64,000 bases of DNA. It comes from Psychroflexus maritimus. Its GTDB lineage: Bacteria; Bacteroidota; Bacteroidia; Flavobacteriales; Flavobacteriaceae. The stretch lies in assembly GCF_011089875.1 (NCBI RefSeq), contig NZ_JAANAS010000013.1, positions 1 to 64,000 of the forward strand. Direction: 5' to 3'. Both the position numbers and the translations under genes were made by a program. This document shows positions 15,942 through 25,213 of this stretch, one piece after another (within the stretch, counting starts at the first letter, position 1; every line of letters begins with the position of its first letter). The notes beneath the pieces were generated by a model that was not told where the DNA came from, made no database searches, and worked only from the letters and a program-made list of their open reading frames with translations.

Positions 15942-16081
15942 AGCCCCGGTAGTAGCGGTTATCTTTTTGTTTTTGTACTTAGCCAGAAACGAGTAAAAAA
16001 GCGACCTTAGAAGCTCTTTTTATGAAGATTGATGGCTAGTAATAAACACAAAAAATAAAAGCGAATAACGGGTTCTTGGCT
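15942..16081 (+). repeat. Structured dispersed repeat, copy B
   Basis: Second copy of the four-copy element. The outer stem is AGCCCCG with CGGG-TTCTTG-GGCT. The core GCGACCTTAGAAGCTC (16001-16015 region) is closed by TAAAAA/TTTTTA instead of CCCCAA/TTGGGG, so both arms changed together. An extra stem TAGCCA/TGGCTA (15980-15985 with 16033-16038) frames the core. It points toward pdxH, whose -7 box begins 68 bases downstream. Confidence 0.7.
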
Positions 16082-16148
16082 TCAAAATAAACATTTAGAT
16101 TTGTAAAAGTATTCACACTTATTTGTTTTAAAGTTGTTTTTTAAAGCT

Positions 16149-16156
16149 TATCTTTA
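16149..16156 (+). promoter_or_regulatory. -7 box of pdxH that decides its start
   Basis: TATCTTTA matches seven of eight positions of TAnnTTTG, with TTTG at 16122-16125 upstream. The first in-frame ATG (16156) lies inside this box and would be upstream of the transcript start, so translation must begin at ATG 16174. Confidence 0.45.
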
Positions 16157-16173
16157 TGCTGAAATTTGAGTTT

Positions 16174-16818
16174 ATGAAAGAGAGTTTACATAACTATAGA
16201 AAATCTTATGAAAAAGGGGCGCTAACTTTAGAAAATTTAGACGCAAACCCTTTACAACAATTTAGAAAATGGTTTCATGAGATTGATGATAGTGATAGTG
16301 TTGATGAAGCCAATGCTTTTAGTTTGAGTACAATTGGAGAGGATGGTTTTCCGAAAACAAGGGTGGTTTTGCTAAAGTCTTATAATGAAAATGGCTTCGT
16401 GTTTTACACCAATTACCAAAGTGAAAAGGGAAGAAGTTTACTGATGAATAATAAAGTGTGTTGTTCGTTTTTTTGGCCAGCTGCAGAACGGCAAATCATT
16501 ATTAAAGGGACTGCAGAAAAATTACCTGCTGCGGTTTCTGACGCTTACTTTGCTTCACGCCCACGCGGTAGTCAGTTAGGTGCTATGGTTTCAAATCAAA
16601 GTGAAGTGATTAAAAACCGTTCTGTACTAGAAAATCAATTGAAAGCCTTAGAAGATAAATATGAGGGAAAGGAATTAGAACGACCAAGTTATTGGGGCGG
16701 ATTTTTAGTAAGGCCCATCAGTATGGAGTTTTGGCAAGGAAGACCTAACCGTTTACACGATCGATTTCGATTTCTGTTGGAAGACTATGATTGGAAAATT
16801 GAACGTTTGGCGCCTTAA
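16174..16818 (+). CDS. pdxH: Pyridoxamine 5'-phosphate oxidase
   Basis: FMN enzyme that makes pyridoxal 5'-phosphate. From ATG 16174 it has 214 residues, the family size, beginning ESLHNYRKSYEKGAL. The FMN-binding TRVVLLKSYNENGFVFYTNYQSEKGR is at about 60-85. The PLP-site tail EFWQGRPNRLHDRFRF and the closing W..ERLAP are all present. Single gene behind repeat copy B. Confidence 0.96.
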   Translation: MKESLHNYRKSYEKGALTLENLDANPLQQFRKWFHEIDDSDSVDEANAFSLSTIGEDGFPKTRVVLLKSYNENGFVFYTNYQSEKGRSLLMNNKVCCSFFWPAAERQIIIKGTAEKLPAAVSDAYFASRPRGSQLGAMVSNQSEVIKNRSVLENQLKALEDKYEGKELERPSYWGGFLVRPISMEFWQGRPNRLHDRFRFLLEDYDWKIERLAP

Positions 16819-16972
16819 AATTTTTATGGCAAAGCTATATTAATTGCTGTTTGTAGAAATAAAGTAGGGGAGTTGAGTTCTTTTTAAACAGGCTTTTAAG
16901 CTGTGCTGAAATTTTAGTAAACACCTAATGATTTTTTACCTTATTGGTAAGCAAAATTTAATAAAGAGAAGA

Positions 16973-17461
16973 ATGAAAGAACTTATTTTAATAAGACACG
17001 GGAAATCTGCATGGGATAATAATTTTCAGGACCACGACCGACCTCTGCAAAAAAGGGCTTATAAGGATGCTGAATTAGTGGCTAAAATTTTGAAAAAGAA
17101 AGCTGACTTATCTTCTTATAAAATGATTAGTTCTACTGCAGTAAGGGCTAAAACAAGCGCACAATTACTTGTTGAGCAATTGCGCATTCCAGCTAGTCAA
17201 TTTTCTTTAGATGAAAAGCTTTATAATTTTGATATGTTTGATGTTTTGCATTTTTTAAAGTTAGTTCCAGATCAAATACAACGCCTTATTTTAGTTGGGC
17301 ATAATCCAGCTTTTACAGAAGCGGCTAATTTTTTAGGCGATAAGTATTTTTCTTATATACCAACAACAGGCTTAGTAAAATTGCAATTAGATTCAGAAAA
17401 TTGGTCTAATTTACAACGTGGAACCACAGAATTTTTTATTTTTCCCAAAGATTATAGATAA
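16973..17461 (+). CDS. sixA: SixA-type histidine phosphatase
   Basis: A 162-residue histidine phosphatase of the phosphoglycerate-mutase-like fold. The catalytic RHG triad is R8-H9-G10 in LILIRHGKSAWDN, and the second histidine is in LVGHNPAF near 108. The family removes phosphate from phosphohistidines of phosphorelay proteins. The start at ATG 16973 places RHG at the expected distance from the N-terminus. It is followed without a gap by ppk1, so it is cotranscribed with the polyphosphate genes, perhaps acting on phosphohistidine or a phosphorylated small molecule there. Confidence 0.85.
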   Translation: MKELILIRHGKSAWDNNFQDHDRPLQKRAYKDAELVAKILKKKADLSSYKMISSTAVRAKTSAQLLVEQLRIPASQFSLDEKLYNFDMFDVLHFLKLVPDQIQRLILVGHNPAFTEAANFLGDKYFSYIPTTGLVKLQLDSENWSNLQRGTTEFFIFPKDYR

Positions 17462-19531
17462 ATGAATCATAAGAAATATACCAACCGAGAATTAAGTTGG
17501 CTTCAATTTAATGCACGTGTTTTGCAGGAAGCAGCAGATGTAGAGGTGCCTTTGATAGAGCGCCTTCGATTTTTAGGGATTTTTTCTAACAACTTAGATG
17601 AGTTTTTTAGGGTGAGATATGCCGCTATTAAACGCGCTAAACACAGTGATGATGTTTCTAAGAAAAAGTTAGGCGGTTTGAGTGCAAAACGATTGCTTAC
17701 AGAAATCACCCAAATTGTAATTAAACAACAGGCCGATAGTTTAGAAATTTTAGCAGCTATTCAATCAAAATTAGAGCATCATAATATTTTTATTGTTGAT
17801 GAAAATCAAATTAAAGGGCATCAAAAGGATTTTGTGAAAGATTTTTTTCTCCAAAAAGTGAGTCCTGCGCTTGTAACCATTATGCTTAATGATTTAAATG
17901 AAGTACCTAAATTAAAAGATTCTGCCGCTTACCTAGCCGTGAAGTTAATCGACCAGTCGGCTAAAAAAAGAAAAACCCGTTACATACTCATTGAAATTCC
18001 GAATAATGTTGAGCGCTTTATTGTTTTACCTCAGGATGAAGATAAGAAATATGTGATGCTTATTGATGATTTGATTCGTTACAATTTAGACACACTTTTT
18101 AATATTTTTGATTACAAAGATTTAAGTGCGCACATGATTAAAATTACTCGTGATGCTCAATTAGATTTGGAGGGTGATTTCAACAAGAGTTATATTGAAA
18201 AGATTATTGACGGTGTAAAAGACCGGGTTGACGGTGATCCTGTTCGTTTTGTTTACGACCAAAATATTGATCAAGACACCTTAGATTTTTTGCTTGATAA
18301 AATGCAAATTGATGATGCAGATAGCATTATACCTGGTGGGAGATACCACAACCGAAGAGATTATATGAAGTTTCCAGATTTAGGTGCGAAGCATTTGCTT
18401 TATGATAAAATTCAACCCTTGCCCATTAACGGATTAAAACTTCATGGTAGTTTGTTTAAGCATATACGTGAAAAAGATTATTTACTTTATGCACCTTACC
18501 ATACTTTTTCTTATGTGGTAAAGTTTTTAAGGGAAGCTGCTTTAGACCCAAAAGTGAAATTTATAGGAATAACTATTTATCGTTTAGCAGAAGTTTCTCA
18601 CATTGCAAGCTCGCTTATTAATGCTGCTAAAAACGGCAAGAAAGTAATGGTTTCTATTGAATTACAAGCTCGGTTTGATGAAGCAAACAACATTAAATAT
18701 GCCGAACGAATGCAACGTGAGGGAATTCAATTAGTATTTGGAGTAACGGGCTTAAAAGTTCATGCTAAAGCTTGTTATATTGAACGTGTAGAGGAGGAGG
18801 AAAAGGTTAAACGATATGGGTTTATAAGTACAGGTAATTTTAATGAAAATACAGCAAAAATTTACACCGATTATACTTTATTTACTTCAAACTCTTCCAT
18901 TCTAAAAGATATTAAAAAAGTGTTTGAATTTTTTGAAGTTAATTATAAAATTAAAAAATACAAGCATCTAATTGTTAGTCCACATTACACTAGAGAGCGT
19001 TTTGAAGAGCTAATAGACCATGAAATTGAAAATCAATTGCAGGGTTTACCTGCGGGAATAAAGTTTAAGATGAATTCGCTTTCCGATTATCAAATGATTG
19101 ACAAACTTTATGAAGCTAGTCAGAAAGGGGTTAAAATTCAATTAATAATCCGTGGAATATGTTGCTTGAAACCTGGCGTTAAAGATTTAAGCGAAACTAT
19201 TGAAGTAATTAGTGTAGTAGATAAATTTTTAGAACATCCAAGGTTGTACATCTTTGAAAATGGAGGCGCGCCTAAATTTTATATTTCGTCTGCAGATTTA
19301 ATGACACGAAATTTAGACCACCGTGTAGAAATTTCTTGTCCAATTTATGATGAAGACATTAAAAAAGAACTTTTAGATACTTTTGAAATTTGCTGGAACG
19401 AAAATATAAAAGCTAGATTATTTTCTCCTAATAAAGTGAATAAATATAGAAGGAATGGGCAAAAAGAGGTGAGAAGTCAGTTTGCTACTTACCAGTATTA
19501 CTTAGATAAATTGGAAAAATTGAATTCTTAA
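17462..19531 (+). CDS. ppk1: Polyphosphate kinase 1
   Basis: Makes inorganic polyphosphate from ATP by way of a phosphohistidine. The 689 residues fit the family. It opens with the PPK1 signature YTNRELSWLQFNARVLQEA. The N, head and two C-terminal PLD-like domains follow. The autophosphorylated histidine is H434 in LKVHAKACYI, and the second active-site histidine is H620 in NLDHRVEIS. It lies immediately after sixA and 12 bases before ppx. Confidence 0.97.
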   Translation: MNHKKYTNRELSWLQFNARVLQEAADVEVPLIERLRFLGIFSNNLDEFFRVRYAAIKRAKHSDDVSKKKLGGLSAKRLLTEITQIVIKQQADSLEILAAIQSKLEHHNIFIVDENQIKGHQKDFVKDFFLQKVSPALVTIMLNDLNEVPKLKDSAAYLAVKLIDQSAKKRKTRYILIEIPNNVERFIVLPQDEDKKYVMLIDDLIRYNLDTLFNIFDYKDLSAHMIKITRDAQLDLEGDFNKSYIEKIIDGVKDRVDGDPVRFVYDQNIDQDTLDFLLDKMQIDDADSIIPGGRYHNRRDYMKFPDLGAKHLLYDKIQPLPINGLKLHGSLFKHIREKDYLLYAPYHTFSYVVKFLREAALDPKVKFIGITIYRLAEVSHIASSLINAAKNGKKVMVSIELQARFDEANNIKYAERMQREGIQLVFGVTGLKVHAKACYIERVEEEEKVKRYGFISTGNFNENTAKIYTDYTLFTSNSSILKDIKKVFEFFEVNYKIKKYKHLIVSPHYTRERFEELIDHEIENQLQGLPAGIKFKMNSLSDYQMIDKLYEASQKGVKIQLIIRGICCLKPGVKDLSETIEVISVVDKFLEHPRLYIFENGGAPKFYISSADLMTRNLDHRVEISCPIYDEDIKKELLDTFEICWNENIKARLFSPNKVNKYRRNGQKEVRSQFATYQYYLDKLEKLNS

Positions 19532-19543
19532 GAAAAGAAACAC

Positions 19544-20440
19544 GTGTTAGAAATTCATAAACTTGGCGCCATAGATATTGGATCGAATGCTGTACGACTT
19601 CTAGTTTCTACAGTAACAAAGCCAGAACATAAACCAACTAACTTTAAAAAAACTTCACTTGTAAGAATTCCTATTCGGTTAGGAGCCGATGTTTTTATTA
19701 ATGGCAAAATTTCTGATGAGAATTATGCCAGAATGTTAGAAGCCATGCAAACTTACAAGCACCTTATTAATCTTCATAAAGTTACTAAATTTAGAGCTTG
19801 TGCTACTTCTGCTATGCGTGATGCTTCTAATGGAGAAGAGTTAAAAAATGAAGTGTTTCAAAAAACAGGTATTGATATTGAAATAATTAATGGAAAAGAT
19901 GAAGCAGCTATTATTGCTGCTACCGATTTACATAGTTTAATTAATGATGACTCTACCTACCTATATGTAGATGTTGGAGGAGGAAGTACAGAGTTGACCG
20001 TTTTTTCTAAAGGAAAGACAATCTCTTCAAAATCCTTTAAGATAGGTACGGTACGACTGCTTAATAACCTGGTAACTGAAACTGATTGGAACGAGTTTAA
20101 GCAGTGGATTCAAAGTCGTTTGTCAGGGTTTACGAAAGTAAATTTAATAGGTTCTGGAGGCAATATCAACAATATTTTTAAAAACAGCGGAAAAAAAGCA
20201 GGCAAACCGCTTTCTTATTTTTATTTAAGCTCTTACTATCAATTGCTCAATTCACTTACTTACGAAGAACGAATTTCTGAACTCCAGCTTAACGAAGATC
20301 GAGCCGATGTAATTATTCCAGCTACCAAAATTTACCTAACTGCAATGAAGTATAGCAAAGCTAAATCGGTTTACGTTCCAAAAATTGGTTTAGTAGATGG
20401 AATTATCAAATCTATTTATAATGAAAATAAGAAATCATAA
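19544..20440 (+). CDS. ppx: Ppx/GppA-type exopolyphosphatase
   Basis: Removes terminal phosphates from polyphosphate, or hydrolyses pppGpp, using an ASKHA sugar-kinase-like fold. It reads GAIDIGSNAVRLLV (phosphate loop 1) at about 7-20, ACATSAMRDA near 85, and YVDVGGGSTEL (phosphate loop 2) near 139. At 298 residues it is the short single-domain form without the HD-like C-terminal half of the E. coli enzyme. The start is GTG at 19544, 12 bases after ppk1, and no ATG fits. Confidence 0.92.
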   Translation: MLEIHKLGAIDIGSNAVRLLVSTVTKPEHKPTNFKKTSLVRIPIRLGADVFINGKISDENYARMLEAMQTYKHLINLHKVTKFRACATSAMRDASNGEELKNEVFQKTGIDIEIINGKDEAAIIAATDLHSLINDDSTYLYVDVGGGSTELTVFSKGKTISSKSFKIGTVRLLNNLVTETDWNEFKQWIQSRLSGFTKVNLIGSGGNINNIFKNSGKKAGKPLSYFYLSSYYQLLNSLTYEERISELQLNEDRADVIIPATKIYLTAMKYSKAKSVYVPKIGLVDGIIKSIYNENKKS

Positions 20441-20443
20441 CTA

Positions 20444-21028
20444 ATGGAATTTAGTAACTTAGAAGTTAATTTAGCAGAAATACCCGATTTTAAATCGGTT
20501 CAATTACATCCTGTAGCCAAAAAGTACAAAACAGTTCTTTGGTTAGGGTGGCTTGTTCCTTTTTTGATTCTAATGCCAGCTCCAATAATTGTTTATTACT
20601 TATGGCCAATTCCTATACTTTACTTGCTTGGTATTTACACTGTATTAAGCTTTATTTTTTTGTTAACAGGAATTGAAATTCATAAAGGTTTTGCCCGAAG
20701 AAAATTTGGTTTACGTGAATTGGATATAATTCATCAAAAAGGTTTTTTTGTTTTTACTGAAACCGTGGTTCCTTTTAAGCGAGTACAACATGTAGAAATT
20801 AAACAAGGTCCATTGCTTAGATTTTTTCAACTTTATGCCTTGAAATTATATACAGCTGGAGCCTCAACAGGCGATTTAGTAATTAATGGTATTCCGCTAG
20901 GAACTGCCGAAAAATTAAAAGCTAAAATTCTTCAGGTGGCAGCTATTGAGGAAGATTTATACACTTCTGAGATAGCTCAGGACGAAGAACAAAAATCTAA
21001 TATAACCAAGCCTGATGAAAGATTATGA
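20444..21028 (+). CDS. Membrane protein with bacterial PH domain (YdbS-like)
   Basis: A 194-residue membrane protein with two hydrophobic helices (about 32-80) followed by a bPH2 domain (about 85-160). The text VVPFKRVQHVEIKQGPLLRFFQL is the usual YdbS/YdbT-type motif. It starts three bases after ppx and overlaps the next gene by 14 bases, so the pair is translated together. In Bacillus, homologues give resistance to secreted peptides. The role here is unknown. Confidence 0.8.
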   Translation: MEFSNLEVNLAEIPDFKSVQLHPVAKKYKTVLWLGWLVPFLILMPAPIIVYYLWPIPILYLLGIYTVLSFIFLLTGIEIHKGFARRKFGLRELDIIHQKGFFVFTETVVPFKRVQHVEIKQGPLLRFFQLYALKLYTAGASTGDLVINGIPLGTAEKLKAKILQVAAIEEDLYTSEIAQDEEQKSNITKPDERL

Positions 21029-22532
21029 TTTTTCAAAAGCACAGCTTCAGGATTTTAGAGGCGTATTTATTATATTTTTTGCCAATGTAGTCCAAAAAAT
21101 ACGTCGTTACTTTTTTGCTTTTTTTGTTCCTTTACTCAATGCAAACTTTAGGGCTTTTATCTTCAATTATTTTATTTTAGCCATTTTTATAGTCGTAGCG
21201 TTTTCCTTTGGTTATGCCTATTTGCTATATATAAAGTTCAAATTTCAAATTAAAGGACAATCTTTTCACCTAAATCAAGGGGTGATAAAACGCAGTAGTA
21301 TTGAAATTCCTTTTGAGCGTATTCAAAATATAAACATTGAACAAAATATTTTTCAACGCTTTTTAAATGTGGTTGGTTTTCAAGTTGAAACAGCGGGAGA
21401 AGGAACAGCTGAAATTAACATTAAAGCGCTGCGAAGAGAAAAAGCAGTAGCTTTAAAAAATCAACTTTTAGAAGATGTAAAGAAAGTCAATCCTGAAGTA
21501 GAATTAACACACACCCATTCACCTGAAGTTGAATATTCTTCCTCGTCAAAACCTGCTAACGAATTAATGGAATTAGATTTTATTTCTCTCTTTAAGGTGG
21601 GGGTAAGCTCTAATTTTTTAAAAGGACTTAGTTTGCTACTTCTCTTTATAAGTACATTGTTTAATTTTTTCTTTGATGTATTATCTCATTTCTTAACTAT
21701 TGATTTTGAAGAAGATTTTTTCAATCGAATTCCTGAAACACTAACTTTTGCCTTCATTTTTATAGCCTTTTTATTGTTCTTAGGTTTTTTAATAACGGTT
21801 TTATCGGTTATGGTTAAGTATTTTGGACTTCGTGTAGTGCGTTTGAGAAATAATTTTGAGGTTGAATACGGATTAATTAAGCGCGTTAATCAAGTAATTA
21901 AAAAGAACAAAACCCAAGTGGTAGAGATTGATACTAATCCAATAAAAAAATGGCTTAATATTCAAAACCTATTTGTGAGTCAAGCCTCATCAGTAAGTTT
22001 AACTAACGCCCAAAAAATTGGCTTGGTGGGCATAACCCCGTCTCAAACCAATATTTTTTTTGAAGCTATTTTTGATAGGCCACGAAGTCAGTTATTTACT
22101 TATATAAGAAGTAGCTTGAGGTATATCATTCGTTTGTTTTGGCGTCAATCTGTAGTATTTACAATTGCTTTTTTAGTAGGGCAATACTTTTTAGGTTGGG
22201 TACATTCTAGTATTATTGCTTTTTTCATCGCATTCATTCTAGGAGTGGTAAATTATTTAGCTTACAGAAAATCTTACGTAGGAGTAAGTAAGGATTTAAT
22301 AAAAATTGGCGGGGGAAGCATCAATACATCTACTAAGTATTTAGCTTTGTATAAAGTTCAATCAGTTTTTATAAAGCGAACTATTTTTCAGCAGTTTAAC
22401 GCTCATGCAGATTTGGTAATTTATACAGCTTCCGGAAGAGAAGTAATAAATTATTTGCCTTACCAACAAGCCATTCAAATACAAAATTACATTTTATATC
22501 GACTAGAGCGAAGTAGTGAGTCTTGGATTTAA
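21015..22532 (+). CDS. Membrane protein with repeated bacterial PH domains (YdbT-like)
   Basis: A 505-residue partner of the preceding gene. It has paired transmembrane segments at about 17-75, 190-270 and 365-415, each followed by a bPH2 domain. Recurring phrases include IEIPFERIQNINIEQNIFQRFLNVVGF, TQVVEIDTNPIKKWLNIQNLF and LALYKVQSVFIKRTIFQQF. The three-fold repeat is typical of YdbT. Probably forms a membrane complex with the YdbS-like protein. Confidence 0.8.
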   Translation: MKDYDFSKAQLQDFRGVFIIFFANVVQKIRRYFFAFFVPLLNANFRAFIFNYFILAIFIVVAFSFGYAYLLYIKFKFQIKGQSFHLNQGVIKRSSIEIPFERIQNINIEQNIFQRFLNVVGFQVETAGEGTAEINIKALRREKAVALKNQLLEDVKKVNPEVELTHTHSPEVEYSSSSKPANELMELDFISLFKVGVSSNFLKGLSLLLLFISTLFNFFFDVLSHFLTIDFEEDFFNRIPETLTFAFIFIAFLLFLGFLITVLSVMVKYFGLRVVRLRNNFEVEYGLIKRVNQVIKKNKTQVVEIDTNPIKKWLNIQNLFVSQASSVSLTNAQKIGLVGITPSQTNIFFEAIFDRPRSQLFTYIRSSLRYIIRLFWRQSVVFTIAFLVGQYFLGWVHSSIIAFFIAFILGVVNYLAYRKSYVGVSKDLIKIGGGSINTSTKYLALYKVQSVFIKRTIFQQFNAHADLVIYTASGREVINYLPYQQAIQIQNYILYRLERSSESWI

Positions 22533-22575
22533 TAGGTTTTTATTTCTTTTGGTTTTAACTAGAAGAAGCTTAGAC

Positions 22576-22911
22576 TTAGGCTTTTCGTTTCAGTAAGCGC
22601 TCAACTTCGTTGGTAATCTCTTTACCAAGATGTTTTTCAGCCAATTCAATATACTTTATTTTCGCATCTTTCTTACTTAAGCCTCTAATTTGGAATAATG
22701 CATTAGCTTTGAATGCATTAACTAACTCTTCTCCATTTTCGGGCTGATGGATTATTTTTAAATTACTTTGTTCATTAGCATGTTTGTAATAGGCATAAAA
22801 ATAGAGTAAGGTATCTTGTTTAAATTTTTTTGATGTACTACTTACTTTTTGAAATGCGATTTCAAAAAGTTGGGTTAAATCATCATCTGTAAGTTGGTAT
22901 AAATTCTCCAT
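22576..22911 (-). CDS. Acyl-CoA-binding protein
   Basis: A 111-residue four-helix ACBP that carries long-chain acyl-CoA esters. The acyl-CoA site KQDTLLYFYAYYKHANEQ (about 31-48) corresponds to the K-x-x-x-Y-x-Y-Y-K-Q-A-T region of eukaryotic ACBP. Its stop side meets the convergent PH gene. It starts two bases after psd, the last gene of the LUD-cdsA-psd operon, which links it to lipid metabolism. Confidence 0.85.
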   Translation of the reverse strand: MENLYQLTDDDLTQLFEIAFQKVSSTSKKFKQDTLLYFYAYYKHANEQSNLKIIHQPENGEELVNAFKANALFQIRGLSKKDAKIKYIELAEKHLGKEITNEVERLLKRKA

Positions 22912-22913
22912 GA

Positions 22914-23564
22914 TTAAATTTTAGAAATGATACTTTCTCCACCACGCATTTTTTGATTAAGTTCAACTTCAATATTAGCATCTAAAGGTAAGAATAAATC
23001 TACTCTAGACCCAAATTTTATGAATCCACTATCGTTTCCTTGTTTAATCATTTGCCCTTCAGAAGCATAATTTACAATTCTTTTAGCCAATGCACCAGCA
23101 ATTTGACGGTAAAGAACATCTCCGTATTTTTTAGAAGAAATAACCACTGTGGTTCGTTCGTTTTCTTCTGAAGATTTAGGGTGCCAAGCCACTAAAAATT
23201 TACCAGGGTGGTATTTGCTGTAAGCAACAGTTCCGCTAATTGGATATCGAGTTACATGAACATTTATGGGCGACATAAATATTGAAACTTGAATACGTTT
23301 GTCTTTAAAGTATTCTTTTTCTTCAACTTCTTCGATAGCCACTACTTTTCCGTCAACAGGAGAAACGATGTATTCTTCACTTTCATCAACTCCTCTTTTA
23401 GGATTTCTAAAAAATTGAGCTACAATTAGAAATAGTAACATACTAACACCAAATACACTGTAAATAAGCAGGTTATTTTGCGAATAATAATTGGTAATTA
23501 GGTTGATACCAATTAGTAGTAATATAGCTACTGTAAGAATCTTAAATCCTTCTTTATGAAACAT
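22914..23564 (-). CDS. psd: Phosphatidylserine decarboxylase, short archaetidylserine type
   Basis: Makes phosphatidylethanolamine. The 216-residue proenzyme cuts itself between G185 and S186 in KFGSRVDLFLP to create the pyruvoyl group. The N-terminus has one or two hydrophobic helices (about 8-48). The core PVDGKVVAIEEV and VHVTRYPISGTV (FMSPINVHVTRYP) are typical. It overlaps cdsA by 11 bases. Confidence 0.95.
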   Translation of the reverse strand: MFHKEGFKILTVAILLLIGINLITNYYSQNNLLIYSVFGVSMLLFLIVAQFFRNPKRGVDESEEYIVSPVDGKVVAIEEVEEKEYFKDKRIQVSIFMSPINVHVTRYPISGTVAYSKYHPGKFLVAWHPKSSEENERTTVVISSKKYGDVLYRQIAGALAKRIVNYASEGQMIKQGNDSGFIKFGSRVDLFLPLDANIEVELNQKMRGGESIISKI

Positions 23565-24372
23565 AACTTAATAATATTAAAAATCCATATACAAATGTAA
23601 TAGAAAAAACGGTACTATCCATCCTATCGTAAATTCCGCCATGTCCAGGGATAATATTTCCGCTGTCTTTTACTTGTGCAATGCGTTTAAATTTAGACTG
23701 TACTAAATCGCCAATAGTACCAAATACACTCACTAGGACCGCCATTCCAATCCAAGCGTTTACGCTTAAAGTATGCGTAAAATGATAAAAAACAATTCCT
23801 GCAATTCCACACATAATTGCTCCACCTAAAAATCCTTCTATAGTTTTTTTAGGTGAAATTCTTTCAAACAATTTTTTTCTTCCAAAATTTTTACCAAAAA
23901 CATAAGCAAAGGAATCGTTACACCATACCAAAAGGAAATAACCTATTAAAATCAAAGGTTCAGATTGAGAAGGTTTTCCGCTGATAATACTTATTTCAGG
24001 TAAATTGGGCAATAATACAAAAGCAGGTATTATATAAAAGTTAATGACTAAATGCTTGTTCACATTGATTAAGCTTTTACTATTGGAAAATAAGTTTTTG
24101 ATGAGTACAATACCTACAATTATGAAAACAGGAATTAAAAAAATAAAATACTCTTGGATATAACTGCTTGTTTGATTTAGCAAAATGAGTCCGAACAAAA
24201 GAATGTAACTAATTATTGTTTTGTAGTTGAGAAGCCTTTGAACTTCGTATAAACAAATCATCCCAAAAAACAAGAATACAATATGCAAAGCTTCTTTTCC
24301 TAAGAGGGCAGAAGCTACAATAAGAAATATATAGATGAGACCGGTAATGGATCTTTTAATAAGTTCTTTCAT
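23554..24372 (-). CDS. cdsA: Phosphatidate cytidylyltransferase
   Basis: Integral membrane enzyme making CDP-diacylglycerol from phosphatidate and CTP. The 272 residues contain about eight transmembrane helices and end with the signature KRIAQVKDSGNIIPGHGGIYDRMDS (about 228-252). It is followed by psd, with 11 bases of overlap, and preceded by the LUD gene with a 1-base gap. Confidence 0.95.
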   Translation of the reverse strand: MKELIKRSITGLIYIFLIVASALLGKEALHIVFLFFGMICLYEVQRLLNYKTIISYILLFGLILLNQTSSYIQEYFIFLIPVFIIVGIVLIKNLFSNSKSLINVNKHLVINFYIIPAFVLLPNLPEISIISGKPSQSEPLILIGYFLLVWCNDSFAYVFGKNFGRKKLFERISPKKTIEGFLGGAIMCGIAGIVFYHFTHTLSVNAWIGMAVLVSVFGTIGDLVQSKFKRIAQVKDSGNIIPGHGGIYDRMDSTVFSITFVYGFLILLSYVS

Positions 24373-24373
24373 T

Positions 24374-24985
24374 CTATAAATCTTCTAAAAGAAGTAAATA
24401 TAAGTTTTTGCTTGGACTTCCGTAGGTCATAAAATCTTCTTCATCTTCTCCTACTTTAAAGTTTTTAAGCGTTGTTATGTTAGAAGGAATTTGCTTTCTG
24501 TTTTTTTGCTTAATAAGTTGTAATCCCTCACCAATTGTTTCTAATAACTGACTAGTGGAGGCAACTACAATAAAATTAAAAGGTAATTCAGCTAGTTTTT
24601 TTTCTCCAATTTGATTGGAAGTAACTAAAAGCGCTCCAGTATTAGCAATTAAGTATTCACAGGTGGCTAAAAAATAAGTTGACTTTTCGGTGTTAGTTAT
24701 TTGGTTTTCAGAAATTTGAAATCTTTTTTGAATCTCTTTGTTAGCACAAAAAACATCAGCTTCTAGCCAGTCATTTTCTTTTAAAATTGAATAAAAACAA
24801 GCTTGTAATTCAGCTTCATTTTCACAATACAAAAATTTACCACCATTATTCGTGAACTTTTTTGTGAACATTTCATCAATAGGAAGTTTTGGCTCTGGGG
24901 TAAACTTACTTAAATCAGGGTCTTTATTGGTTCTACCAGCCTTTTTTTTCTCTGTTTTACCAAATAGACGTTCAAAAAAATTCAT
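24374..24985 (-). CDS. LUD-domain protein (LutC/YkgG-like)
   Basis: A 203-residue protein of the LUD family, related to LutC of lactate utilisation but alone here. After a charged N-terminus, the domain covers about 50-200 with ENEAELQACFYSILKENDW, the LIANTGALLVTSNQ strand-turn, and the C-terminal DFMTYGSPSKNLYLLLLEDL. In Flavobacteriia it commonly sits between ftsH and cdsA. ftsH is missing here and a separate promoter drives it. Confidence 0.8.
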   Translation of the reverse strand: MNFFERLFGKTEKKKAGRTNKDPDLSKFTPEPKLPIDEMFTKKFTNNGGKFLYCENEAELQACFYSILKENDWLEADVFCANKEIQKRFQISENQITNTEKSTYFLATCEYLIANTGALLVTSNQIGEKKLAELPFNFIVVASTSQLLETIGEGLQLIKQKNRKQIPSNITTLKNFKVGEDEEDFMTYGSPSKNLYLLLLEDL

Positions 24986-25010
24986 TTGTTTTTATAGGGA
25001 TTATATGGTT

Positions 25011-25042
25011 CAAAGATAATAAAATTTAGTAAACGACTACAA
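25011..25042 (-). promoter_or_regulatory. Promoter of the LUD-cdsA-psd-ACBP operon
   Basis: The minus strand has TTG at 25042-25040 and a perfect TATCTTTG at 25018-25011, 24 bases apart start to start, ending 26 bases before the LUD ATG. This is one of the few promoters in the window with both elements well placed. Confidence 0.6.
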
Positions 25043-25154
25043 AAAATTCAAATTATACTTTTAATTACTAGTATTTTAATTCTTTTTTAGTTGAAAAGTT
25101 AGGATTACTGAGAAAATTAAAGAAATTTATGAAGGAGATGTTTTATTACAACAA

Positions 25155-25184
25155 AAAAAGGAGCAATTTTGATTGCTCCTTTTT
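25155..25184 (-). terminator. Terminator after yajC
   Basis: A 13-bp stem, AAAAAGGAGCAAT with ATTGCTCCTTTTT, and a 4-base loop lie 30 bases beyond the yajC stop. T residues flank it on both strands, so it could also stop plus-strand transcripts. Confidence 0.75.
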
Positions 25185-25213
25185 AGCTTAAGAAAATAAA
25201 CAGATTAACTCGT

